64,000 nucleotides of DNA, from assembly GCA_029238215.1 (NCBI GenBank), contig JAQWGN010000007.1, positions 1 through 64,000 on the forward strand. Direction: 5' to 3'. Under the pieces are notes generated by a model. The model was not told the DNA's origin, did not search any database, and saw only the letters and a program-made list of their open reading frames with translations. Numbering within the stretch: position 1 is the first letter of the stretch; every line of letters begins with the position of its first letter. Shown one piece after another: positions 33,812-42,505 of the stretch. Position numbers and translations under genes: made by a program. The stretch is from Flavobacteriaceae bacterium. Lineage in GTDB: Bacteria > Bacteroidota > Bacteroidia > Flavobacteriales > Flavobacteriaceae.

Positions 33812-35317
33812 TTATTTGTGTTTAGAATGAATCCGAATGGGTTCGCGCCAAGGCGTTGCTCCATCTAGTTGTTTACCAAGGCCAGCAGGCACTTGTTTAG
33901 CCTCAGCAATTCGTTGCGTCAGCACGCTATGAAGCGAATCTTGAACGCTTTTATAATCGACATGACTTGCTCTATTTTGAAGTTCAGCAGCATCAATTGT
34001 ATGGTCATACAGCTCGTAGCTAAACCGACCGTTGAGTTCCCATTGGCTAAATCGATAGCGTTTTGTTTTTATTGAATATCCTTGTGCTTTTCCCGCGGGA
34101 GTATTTACTTGAAGTTCTGTTAAAGCACTTTCTCGAACAACAGAACCTCCACGTTTGGTATAGGGAACAAGACTTTTTCCTTGAACAAAATCAGGTGTTT
34201 TCATTCCTACCATGTCCATGATTGTTGGGTATAAATCGACCAGTTCAGTCGGGTATTCAACATGTTTGTTTTTTCTAATCCCGGGCCCTGCAAAAATTAG
34301 TGGAACTCGTGTAGCAGCATCAAATAGTGTTTGCTTTTGCCAGTGCCCGTGTTCTCCAAGATGGTAACCATGATCTGATGTAAAAACAACAATGGTGTTT
34401 TTGTCCAAGCCAGTTTCTTTTAGTTTGTCCAATACCCGTCCAATTTGCGCATCCATAAAACTTGTAGTAGCATAGTAGGCATGCTTAATTTTTTTGGCTA
34501 ATTCTAAATCCAAATCGACTTGTTCTTTTTTGGCTCGAACCGTAATTGCGGCGGCTTTTGGAATGGTTTTTAAATAAGCGTTGGAGCTTTGTGGGACACT
34601 AAAATCGTCGATGTCATAAAGATCAAAATAATGCTTTGGCGCTACAAAAGGAACGTGAGGTCGATAGAGACCAAAAGCCAAAAAGAAATTTTCACCACTT
34701 TGTGCGAACTCATCTAAAAAGCCCATGGTTTGTGTTGCTCCAATACCATCAGTTTGCTCTTCATCTGTTCCATCTGCTTCAAGCCAACTCAGGGTTCCGC
34801 CATCTAATTTTCGCTTTAGGGAGGTAATTTTGTATTCTTCTTTTTTGTCACGTCCGTATGGATTAACAGTTCGATCCCAAGTAAATGAATCATCGTGCCC
34901 AGCGGTTCCAATATCTCTGGGATTGTGGTAATGGTAAATTTTACCAACCCTTACTGAGTGGTAATTTTCCATTCTGAATTTCTGCCCAAGGGTAATCACA
35001 TCTGGAATTGTTTGGCGAACATATAGCCTAAGTTCTTTTGATTTTGTTTGATCGGGATATAAGCCTGTCATCAATGAAACTCTGGATGGTCCACAAAGTG
35101 GATATTGCACATGTGCATTCGAAAAAACCAATCCTTGTTTAGCTAGTTTGTCAAGATTTGGTGTTTTTACAAGCCTGTCTCCATAAGCGCCTACAGCACA
35201 ATTTAAATCATCAGCGATGATAAATAAAACATTGAGTTTCTTTGGAGGTTTAACCGTTTTTGAAGCTGTAATTGTTAGCGCCAGTACCAGAAGAAATATA
35301 CCTTTTAAACGTTTCAT
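33812..35317 (-). CDS. S1 family sulfatase, iduronate-2-sulfatase-like
   Basis: This 501-residue protein has a signal peptide (MKRLKGIFLLVLALTITASK). The sulfatase signature PLCGPSRVSLMTG (Cys75) holds the Cys to be turned into formylglycine. ADDL (36-37 Asp-Asp) and the later VVFTSDHGYHLGEHG block supply the calcium and sulfate ligands. Overall similarity is to the iduronate-2-sulfatase-like S1 subfamilies (DDLNCAVGAYGD opening). It should remove sulfate esters from an algal polysaccharide in the periplasm. It lies at the downstream end of the minus-strand PUL. Maturation by the formylglycine-generating enzyme at 52173 is likely. Confidence 0.93.
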   Translation of the reverse strand: MKRLKGIFLLVLALTITASKTVKPPKKLNVLFIIADDLNCAVGAYGDRLVKTPNLDKLAKQGLVFSNAHVQYPLCGPSRVSLMTGLYPDQTKSKELRLYVRQTIPDVITLGQKFRMENYHSVRVGKIYHYHNPRDIGTAGHDDSFTWDRTVNPYGRDKKEEYKITSLKRKLDGGTLSWLEADGTDEEQTDGIGATQTMGFLDEFAQSGENFFLAFGLYRPHVPFVAPKHYFDLYDIDDFSVPQSSNAYLKTIPKAAAITVRAKKEQVDLDLELAKKIKHAYYATTSFMDAQIGRVLDKLKETGLDKNTIVVFTSDHGYHLGEHGHWQKQTLFDAATRVPLIFAGPGIRKNKHVEYPTELVDLYPTIMDMVGMKTPDFVQGKSLVPYTKRGGSVVRESALTELQVNTPAGKAQGYSIKTKRYRFSQWELNGRFSYELYDHTIDAAELQNRASHVDYKSVQDSLHSVLTQRIAEAKQVPAGLGKQLDGATPWREPIRIHSKHK

Positions 35318-35382
35318 TGCGTAGTAATTTTTTATAGTAATTTATATTTAGTTTTCTGAAGATACAACATCTTCTTTTTGCA

Positions 35383-37641
35383 TTAAATTTTGATAAACTT
35401 AGTATGGTATTGATTGACTTTAATAAAATAAATCCCTTTTTTTAAATCAGAAATATCAATCGTATTTGATGTTGTTTTATGAACTAGCACTCCAAGAATT
35501 GAATAAATATTGAGGGTTTCAATGGGTTCTGAATGAATCACTTTTATGTTGGTTGTAGCTGGGTTCGGAATGACTTTTAAGAAATATGTTTGCGGAGAAC
35601 CCGATTGGCTAGAAGAAAGTAAATTGGACGGATCACAAGTGTATGCATAACTATTACCCACAGCATTGCTTAAATTATCTGGGCCACTATAAGAGGACTC
35701 GGGAATAGATGGTGTTGATGCATAATTCTTATAATAGTTCCCAATTTCAGTAAGATTCATATTAGCGTCATAAAATTCCGCATTTCCAAGGACTTCACCT
35801 TCAACTATAGGAAGCGGCTCAAACCACGCATAGCGCTCTACATAATCCAAGCTTTCTAAATAAGGGATGGCCAGCTTCATAAATTGTTCATTTACTGCTG
35901 GAGTGCGGTATTTGTTGGCATTAAATTCTGTAATCCATATAGGTAAACCGTATAGCGTATGTACATCAGTTAGGTAGTTTTTAAATCGAGTAAAAATTGA
36001 AGTTGCATCTCCATTTGGAGAATTTTGAGGACCTCCTCCCCAATCATACCAATGCACAGCAATTACATCGATTCTAATGTTATTTTGTATTGCTTGTTGA
36101 TAAAATGGGTCAAGCCAATCAAACACAGCCCCTTGTCTGCATGCTGGAGAGACAAGCCGCATCCCTGTTTTCATTAAGTTTTCATAGATTCCTAAAGCCG
36201 TATTTACATCACACAAATTATTGTATTGACCAGATTGTCCATTGCAATCATCGGGTTCGTTAAAGCCTAAAACATGCGTTGTCTTATACTTGGATTGGTA
36301 TATCAAGACATCATCAGCATCATTGGCTCCATTGTATCCCCACGCCATTGGAGTGCATTCCCGTTGTAAATCAGAGTCCCATTTATTGCTCCACCTGTAA
36401 TACCATGTATTATTTATTCCTAGAATATCCCCGCCAGTCCCTTTTTTGGAAACCCAATTCCAAGGAAGTACACGGATAAACGAAACGCCATCCTCAAATA
36501 AAGCGGGTAACGCATGAACTTCTAAATCTTTTTCTGAGGCGACAAAAACCTTACTCTTGCCCGTACCTTCCGCATTAACGGCCATGGTTACCATGTAGCC
36601 TTTTTTCAATACAAACGAACGAATGTTGTCATTCATTTGGTTGGGAATTGAAACACCTTGATAAATTTGATTGATCTGTATTTCAGCTTCTGTTCCCGTC
36701 AGGTTTTCATTAGTGAAAATCGATAGGGGAGTCACTTCAAGATTTTGAGGCCTTATGACTGTCCCATGATCATAATAATTGTCGAGGCGGATGTTTATTG
36801 GATATTCTGCAGTCTGATCAAACACAGTAATTTGAGACAGGTAAACATCATTAGCTTGATTCGGATTGATAGTATCCAAACGCAACCAACTTAGGTCAGC
36901 GTTTAAAAACACTTGCGTTCCATTTGGAAGCGGATCAGCACCAGTTAAATTCACATAAGCGTTCTGTTTCAAAACCAATCTACCCCCTGAAAAACTGAGG
37001 GCATTTAGTGTGCCATCTGAAAGTTCTAGTGTATTAGAAGGGTTTAAAACAATCGATGCACCAGGCATCGAATAAACTGAGCTACCGTTTAGTGAAAGTT
37101 CATCAAAAACTACAGCTCCACTACTAAATTGAAATTTAACGGTTCGGTCAAAACTTACACCATTTAGGTGAATGGTATTTGTGCCTAAAGTGAGAGGTTG
37201 AGGGTTTGCGTAATCCCAATTTTCATTGGCAACAGTCCTTACGATACGGTAGTTTGCCCCTTCAGCAGGTAAACTAGTAATATGGATTACAAAAGTTTGA
37301 TATGCACCATTAGTTCCATCACCTAAGGTAGCAGCAGTAAAAACAAAAGGCCAACTTGTATTTGCACCCGGGTCAAAATGGGTTGGAGTTTGTGAAGCAA
37401 TAGTAACACCGCCACTAGCTGTTGCGCCACCTACTACATTGCATGTTAGAAAAAGATTTGCATTGATGGTTTCTAAAGGATCGATGCTTCCATCTTCTGG
37501 CTGTTCCTCTGAAACTGAATCAATCCAATTCGCTTCATTAAAAAAGTCATTATCTGCACCACTTCCTGTCCACGTATAACTTTGGGCGGTTACTCCAAAA
37601 GATAACAGGACAAAAAAGTGAAGAGATAGTTTTAAGTTCAA
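35383..37641 (-). CDS. Secreted GH128-like (Glyco_hydro_cc) glycosidase with T9SS tail
   Basis: This is a 752-residue protein with signal peptide MNLKLSLHFFVLLSFGVTAQ. The N-terminal part (about 60-210) holds a beta-rich module (TSWPFVFTAATLGDGTNGAY, VIHITSLPAEGANYRIVRT) also found twice in the 38007 gene. A central beta-rich region follows. The C-terminal TIM barrel (about 395-660) has VLGFNEPDD (acid/base Glu near 463) and PIWITEFNANKY (nucleophile Glu near 569), as in the Asl1/GH128 endo-beta-1,3-glucanase family. A T9SS tail follows (VIPNPATTNIKVIHSEPIE). It should cut its glycan at the cell surface. The surrounding sulfatases suggest a sulfated substrate. Confidence 0.85.
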   Translation of the reverse strand: MNLKLSLHFFVLLSFGVTAQSYTWTGSGADNDFFNEANWIDSVSEEQPEDGSIDPLETINANLFLTCNVVGGATASGGVTIASQTPTHFDPGANTSWPFVFTAATLGDGTNGAYQTFVIHITSLPAEGANYRIVRTVANENWDYANPQPLTLGTNTIHLNGVSFDRTVKFQFSSGAVVFDELSLNGSSVYSMPGASIVLNPSNTLELSDGTLNALSFSGGRLVLKQNAYVNLTGADPLPNGTQVFLNADLSWLRLDTINPNQANDVYLSQITVFDQTAEYPINIRLDNYYDHGTVIRPQNLEVTPLSIFTNENLTGTEAEIQINQIYQGVSIPNQMNDNIRSFVLKKGYMVTMAVNAEGTGKSKVFVASEKDLEVHALPALFEDGVSFIRVLPWNWVSKKGTGGDILGINNTWYYRWSNKWDSDLQRECTPMAWGYNGANDADDVLIYQSKYKTTHVLGFNEPDDCNGQSGQYNNLCDVNTALGIYENLMKTGMRLVSPACRQGAVFDWLDPFYQQAIQNNIRIDVIAVHWYDWGGGPQNSPNGDATSIFTRFKNYLTDVHTLYGLPIWITEFNANKYRTPAVNEQFMKLAIPYLESLDYVERYAWFEPLPIVEGEVLGNAEFYDANMNLTEIGNYYKNYASTPSIPESSYSGPDNLSNAVGNSYAYTCDPSNLLSSSQSGSPQTYFLKVIPNPATTNIKVIHSEPIETLNIYSILGVLVHKTTSNTIDISDLKKGIYFIKVNQYHTKFIKI

Positions 37642-37689
37642 TGTTTAATGTGCTATTAATTGATTAAAAATAAACTAGTTAGATTTATT

Positions 37690-37936
37690 TTATTCAAGTC
37701 CACCAAAATCTTTTTCAGCAATGGTTCTTAATTCTTGTAAGGACATGGCTGTACTTCCCCGTAAGTATTGTTGCTCTACTGGGACCACAAATGGTATTTG
37801 TGGCATGATCATCTGAAAAAATGAAGATAATATTTGGCTTCTGTGTTTGGGGTTTCGGTTGGCCAAAGCATTGCTAAGAAAATACGATAAGTATTGATGT
37901 TACAAACGGTTTCAAAGCACAGGGATAAATTATCAT
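37690..37936 (-). pseudogene. Sulfatase pseudogene (internal deletions, in-frame stop)
   Basis: The minus strand reads from an ATG at 37936: MIIYPCALKPFVTSILIVFS, a TAG stop, then [24 protein letters not shown], directly [32 protein letters not shown] is the sulfatase N-terminal metal site and [12 protein letters not shown] the formylglycine signature. About 35 residues that normally separate them are missing. After KYSHV the frame shifts to a short tail, [18 protein letters not shown] and stop (TAA at 37690). So a former fourth sulfatase gene has been reduced to about 250 bp by deletions. This stretch otherwise contains no gene. Confidence 0.75.
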
Positions 37937-38006
37937 GGAATTAAAAAAGCTGGCAAAGTCAACGTATAATATTGATTTTACCAGCTGTATAACGGTTAAT
38001 GACTCG

Positions 38007-38954
38007 TTATTTTACAATAAATTTCTTGGCAAATACAATCCCGTTATCAACAGTAATCATATGGAATCCTTTTGAAAGACCTGAAACATCAACTTGATTT
38101 GAGTTCAAAACTTCTTTCTCCAAACTTCCTAATATGGAAAACACCTTGATTGATTTGATGTTTTCAACTCCGCTAACAGTAATAATACCTGAAGCAGGGT
38201 TTGGATACAACGTCATGGAAGAATTATCCATTTTATCTAAACTTAATACAGAAGAACCATTAACAGTTATATTATCAAATTTTACATCACCATTAGTCAT
38301 CATAACAAGAGAACTGCGATTCCAAGAAACAGCCCCAAATGAAACCGTATTTTCACCCATAACTAAAGTACTTGCACAACAATATCCTAATGAATTGTCC
38401 TCTTTTGTCCATTTTCTTCTCCATTGAGTTCCAGCAGCCGGTAAGCTAGTTATGTTAATAACTACTGTTTGTGCTTCACCATTTAACGGGGGTAAAGTGT
38501 ATTCATAGGGCCAAGTAGTGCTGCTTACATCAGCAAATAATGAAGAATTAGCTACATCTTGGGCATCCGTAGTACCGTCGTTAACCGAAATTACATCAAA
38601 TTCAATATCGCCGCTATCCACTTGAATTTTGACATAACGGGTAAAAGTTGCATCATTAATGGATATTGTATTTTGACCCATCGATAAAGGTTGAGAACTT
38701 CCATTATATTGTGAATTATCAGCAAGTGATCTTATCACGCGATAATTCGCTCCTCCAGTAGGAAGTGACGTCACATTAACAACTATTGTTTGAGCTTCAC
38801 CACTGCTAGAATCTGAAGTTTTTACAGCAGTAAAAACATATGTCCATGTAGCATTGGTAGTCGTAGTAAATAAAGGAGAATCAGCCACACTTGTTTGTGC
38901 AACTAATCCAGTTGTAATTAGTATAAAAAATAGATAAGTAAATTTTCTGATCAT
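38007..38954 (-). CDS. Secreted T9SS protein with two copies of an uncharacterised module
   Basis: This 315-residue protein starts at the ATG at 38954 (MIRKFTYLFFILITTGLVAQ); the longer frame adds eleven residues. Module 1 (about 25-135: TWTYVFTAVKTSDSSSGEAQ, VVNVTSLPTGGANYRVIRS, FTRYVKIQVDSGDIEFD) and module 2 (about 137-235: TWPYEYTLPPLNGEAQTVVI, RSSLVMMTNGDVKFDNITV) are homologous to each other and to the N-terminal module of the GH128-like enzyme. A T9SS tail ends the protein. There are no catalytic residues. I infer a surface glycan-binding protein that works with the GH128-like enzyme. Confidence 0.7.
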   Translation of the reverse strand: MIRKFTYLFFILITTGLVAQTSVADSPLFTTTTNATWTYVFTAVKTSDSSSGEAQTIVVNVTSLPTGGANYRVIRSLADNSQYNGSSQPLSMGQNTISINDATFTRYVKIQVDSGDIEFDVISVNDGTTDAQDVANSSLFADVSSTTWPYEYTLPPLNGEAQTVVINITSLPAAGTQWRRKWTKEDNSLGYCCASTLVMGENTVSFGAVSWNRSSLVMMTNGDVKFDNITVNGSSVLSLDKMDNSSMTLYPNPASGIITVSGVENIKSIKVFSILGSLEKEVLNSNQVDVSGLSKGFHMITVDNGIVFAKKFIVK

Positions 38955-38964
38955 AATAATAGAT

Positions 38965-39291
38965 TTAATTGTTTTGTTTATAAACATTCCACGCTTTCAT
39001 TTTTTCTTCTCCTAACGTAGCCTTTAATTTGCCATATAATCTGTTGTACATTTTTTTTAATTCAGCTTTTTTTGTTTCCGAATCGTCCATGTACTGTTCT
39101 CTAATGGTTTCCGCTTCTTGAAATCGGTTTAATTGAATTTCAAAAATTTTGGTTTTCACTTCCTCATCCAAAGAAAGCGCTTGTGTCATTTCGTTGGTTA
39201 ATTTATTAGCTTTTTCAGTTGCATCGTTTTGAGAAGAAACGATTGTTGTGAAAAGCGTAAAGGCTAGTAATAGAAAGATTTTTTGAATCAT
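38965..39291 (-). CDS. Small exported helical protein, Spy/CpxP-like
   Basis: This 108-residue protein has a signal peptide (MIQKIFLLLAFTLFTTIVSS). The rest is one long run of charged helices (ATEKANKLTNEMTQALSLDE, ETKKAELKKMYNRLYGKLKA) like the periplasmic Spy/LTXXQ-type proteins of Bacteroidota. Such proteins can act as chaperones or in stress sensing. It ends 10 bp before the T9SS protein gene and so is in the PUL operon. A specific role is not evident. Confidence 0.65.
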   Translation of the reverse strand: MIQKIFLLLAFTLFTTIVSSQNDATEKANKLTNEMTQALSLDEEVKTKIFEIQLNRFQEAETIREQYMDDSETKKAELKKMYNRLYGKLKATLGEEKMKAWNVYKQNN

Positions 39292-39420
39292 GAGTCATTT
39301 TAATTATATAATCCAAAGCTATGCAGTAGATATATATAGGTTGTTTAAATTTTGCTCAGTTAGTTAAACTATCTAACCAAAAGCTAAATTAGGCCTAGCA
39401 AAACGACCTAGGGTTTGGTT

Positions 39421-40854
39421 TTAGTGGAACGAGTTTATTTTTTCGATGGGCTTATTCTTCCAAGTAATACCGGGTTCCCATTTAGGGGCCTTTACTTTTG
39501 TCAAGTAAGCATCTAAACCTTTTTCTAATGCGTTCAGTTTATCTGGATGCGTAAATGCCAGATTGTTTTTTTCTTCCAAATCCTTGCTAAGATTAAACAA
39601 CATCAACTGATTATTATCGTGAAATTTTATCAATTTAAAATCATCTAGAATAATGGCTGAATGCGCTCGTTTAAGTGCGATTCCGTTTGCGTAGGGTACA
39701 TGAAAAATCAATCCCTCTGTTGCCCGATTGATAGTTCTTGAGCTACGATTGTAAAGAATTTCTTTAAAACTTCCACCATCAATCTCATCGCCAAATGGCT
39801 TTGTATAACCAGCCAAATCGGCAATCGTTGGCAGTAAATCAGAGAATGTAATTGGAACTTTTGATTCTATCCCTGCTTTTATTTTTGGCCCAGCGATAAC
39901 AAAAGGAACTCTTATACCGCCTTCCATGGCATCCCACTTTCCTCTACTAAGAGGTGTATTTGTCCCATGTTTGTATTGAGCTCTTGGCGGCATCACTGGC
40001 ACAGCACCATTATCAGAAGTATAAATGATGTATGTATTGTCTTCTAAGCCTAATGCCTTTACACGTTTCAATACCATTCCCACGCCTGTGTCTAAATCTT
40101 CAGTCATTGCCGCAAAGCCTGTATGGTTTTGGTATTTACCTTTTTTAATGTCTTTGTATTTTTCTAAAGTTTCTTTCCGCATCATGATGTCGGAGTGGAC
40201 AGCATAATGAGAAAGTTGCAAAAAGAAAGGACGCTTTGAAGTGGCTTGTTCTTCAATAAAATTGATAGCTCGTTGTGTTGTGCTGAATATCTTTTTAGGG
40301 TCTTCATCAATATTATTTTTCCATTGTTTTTTATTTGATTTATGGTTAAATCCACCTTCTTTATTTCCTGTAACCCCATCGCTATCATCATATCCCAGAA
40401 TAGAAGGGTCTACATCAATTCCCCATTTTCCATAATGCGCAGTTATATAGGCCGGATTAACTTTTTTTAATAGCTTGGGGATTGTTGTAGGTCTTTGATG
40501 ATTAATGTGATTTGTATTCATCCCAACTCGAATCATTCGCAGTCGTGCTGGAGTTTGTCCAAATTGAATGCTGTATCGCGACGGCGAACATACGGGAGCA
40601 CTTGCATAGGCCGATGAAAAACGCATCCCACGATTGGCAAGAGTCAAAATATTTGGCGTTTGATGATAGTCACTTTTCGATTGACTTAGCTCATCTGACA
40701 TTTGAACAGATGTACCATTCCAACCCTGATCATCTACCAAAATAACAATGAAGTTTGGTGCTTTTTCTTTCTGCTGAACCGTAGCTATTTTGCAACTAAG
40801 AACCAGCAATCCAAATAATCCAAATGGGGGAATATAAGAGCAGAATTTTTTCAT
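39421..40854 (-). CDS. S1 family sulfatase lipoprotein
   Basis: This 477-residue protein has a lipoprotein signal with Cys21 (LFGLLVLSCK). The signature APVCSPSRYSIQFG places formylglycine at Cys89; VDDQGWNG (40-42) and YIIYTSDNGAVP supply metal ligands. GKWDAMEGGIRVPFVIAG is characteristic of arylsulfatase-A-like S1 enzymes. It should be membrane-tethered and desulfate oligosaccharides. It follows the SusD gene on the same strand (62 bp) in the PUL. Confidence 0.93.
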   Translation of the reverse strand: MKKFCSYIPPFGLFGLLVLSCKIATVQQKEKAPNFIVILVDDQGWNGTSVQMSDELSQSKSDYHQTPNILTLANRGMRFSSAYASAPVCSPSRYSIQFGQTPARLRMIRVGMNTNHINHQRPTTIPKLLKKVNPAYITAHYGKWGIDVDPSILGYDDSDGVTGNKEGGFNHKSNKKQWKNNIDEDPKKIFSTTQRAINFIEEQATSKRPFFLQLSHYAVHSDIMMRKETLEKYKDIKKGKYQNHTGFAAMTEDLDTGVGMVLKRVKALGLEDNTYIIYTSDNGAVPVMPPRAQYKHGTNTPLSRGKWDAMEGGIRVPFVIAGPKIKAGIESKVPITFSDLLPTIADLAGYTKPFGDEIDGGSFKEILYNRSSRTINRATEGLIFHVPYANGIALKRAHSAIILDDFKLIKFHDNNQLMLFNLSKDLEEKNNLAFTHPDKLNALEKGLDAYLTKVKAPKWEPGITWKNKPIEKINSFH

Positions 40855-40916
40855 AAGATCGAATCACGCGTACAAATAATGTTAAAAAATGATGCGTTGT
40901 TATTGAGTTAAATTTC

Positions 40917-42503
40917 TCAATCAATATTGGCGTTAGCTGAAGTTTCTGAAATCGGCATTGGCCAAAAATAGTCTTCAGCTTGTCTTTGTCCATCTACATT
41001 TCCATGAAGCGTTCTACAATATTCATCCAAAACACCCATTCTAGTTAAATCAAAAAAGCGGTGGCCTTCCATATACAGTTCTACCGCACGTTCTTTAAGT
41101 AGTGCTGTTCTAAAATCTGGCATAGTCATTCCAACGCCATCGAAGTCTGGCATTTCAACCCTAGCCCGTAAGGCACTCAAGTCTGAATTGGCCGTCGTAG
41201 GGTCTTGGGAAACCTCCGCCATTGCCTCTGCTCGCATTAAATAGACATCAGCTAGTCGAATAATATGCCAATTTTGACGGCTTGTATATTCCGTGGTAGC
41301 TTCTGAATCTATATACTTCGAAGTCCAAACTTGCCAGAGCGTTCCAACCTTTCTTCCAGTCGAAAAAAGCGTGGGAACATAGCCTGTAATTCCAGCATTT
41401 ATTTGGAAAGATCGAGTGTTGTTTTGATACGATTTGATAATCGTGTTTTGAAACCTACTATCTAATTTATCCAATCGGTTATTAATAAACTTACCTTTTA
41501 ATTTATTGGTGCCTCCAAACCCAGTTCCGCTAAGATTTGAGTCTTTGGGTGAAAACAAATTAGAGACCGCAGTTCCCTGTCCAACAATATTGGAGCCTTG
41601 TACCTCAAAAATCATTTCTGAGTTGTTGCCATTATTTGGATTGAAGATTGTTATCCAATCTTCTAATGTTGATTTTAATTGGAACCCTTGATCATCCAAT
41701 GCCAAATTACATTGTTCTTTTGCTAGTTGGTAGTAGTCACTTACTGGTGCTGTAAAGTCAAGATACTTGTTGTTACCATCAACCCCTTCTAGAGCTGTTC
41801 TTTTACAAGAAGCGATTCGTAAATAGACTTTAGCAAGCATGGCATGCGCTGCTGTTTTTGTAACACGACCTAAGTCATTTGAAGCCGAAGCTCTTGTTTC
41901 ATTTCTTCCCCAGCAATTTGCAGCAGCAAATGCCAAATCACTTATAATTACATCATATATGCTTTCGATTTTGGATACGGGTAGCCCCTCATCTTCTCCT
42001 TGTTTTAATGGGCTTATTCTTAATGGTACTTCGCCAAAACAACGCACCAAATTGAAATAGTGTAGTCCTCTTAAAAATCGTGCTTCACCTAAAATACGTG
42101 CTTTAAGTTCTCCGTCCATATCAATGTTCTCAACATTGGCAATGACATTATTTGCATCCCTTATTGCAAAATAAATGTCTCTCCACATGGACCTTAGACT
42201 TGGGGTTGTATTTGCAATATTCCCTGTCTTAAACTCTTTAAATAAAAAGGTTGAAACCCCTTGATCAGAAGAGGCATGTAGTGCTGTTAAAAAGACTTGT
42301 TTGTAATACCCATTTCCACTTTTTAGACGCGCATAAGCAGCGGTTAAACCGGCTAATGCATCTGTTTCATTCTGATAGAACTGTTCTGTACTTACCTGTG
42401 TTAAAGATTCTTCTTCAAGATTATCACATGAATAAAGCGTTAATGCAAGAAAAGAAAGTATAAATAGGGGAGTTCTGGATACGTTGAAATTTAGATAGCT
42501 CAT
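40917..42503 (-). CDS. SusD/RagB family outer-membrane glycan-binding lipoprotein
   Basis: This 528-residue protein has a lipoprotein signal (PLFILSFLALTLYSC, lipid Cys at 26). The SusD hallmarks follow: ARFLRGLHYFNLVRCFG, AHAMLAKVYLRIA (TPR-like helices), LADVYLMRAEAMAE, and the C-terminal VELYMEGHRFFDLTRMGV with EDYFWPMPISE. It caps the SusC channel and delivers oligosaccharides. It lies 2 bp after the SusC stop codon, so the pair is co-expressed. The ligand is probably the sulfated glycan of this PUL. Confidence 0.95.
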   Translation of the reverse strand: MSYLNFNVSRTPLFILSFLALTLYSCDNLEEESLTQVSTEQFYQNETDALAGLTAAYARLKSGNGYYKQVFLTALHASSDQGVSTFLFKEFKTGNIANTTPSLRSMWRDIYFAIRDANNVIANVENIDMDGELKARILGEARFLRGLHYFNLVRCFGEVPLRISPLKQGEDEGLPVSKIESIYDVIISDLAFAAANCWGRNETRASASNDLGRVTKTAAHAMLAKVYLRIASCKRTALEGVDGNNKYLDFTAPVSDYYQLAKEQCNLALDDQGFQLKSTLEDWITIFNPNNGNNSEMIFEVQGSNIVGQGTAVSNLFSPKDSNLSGTGFGGTNKLKGKFINNRLDKLDSRFQNTIIKSYQNNTRSFQINAGITGYVPTLFSTGRKVGTLWQVWTSKYIDSEATTEYTSRQNWHIIRLADVYLMRAEAMAEVSQDPTTANSDLSALRARVEMPDFDGVGMTMPDFRTALLKERAVELYMEGHRFFDLTRMGVLDEYCRTLHGNVDGQRQAEDYFWPMPISETSANANID

Positions 42504-42505
42504 AA

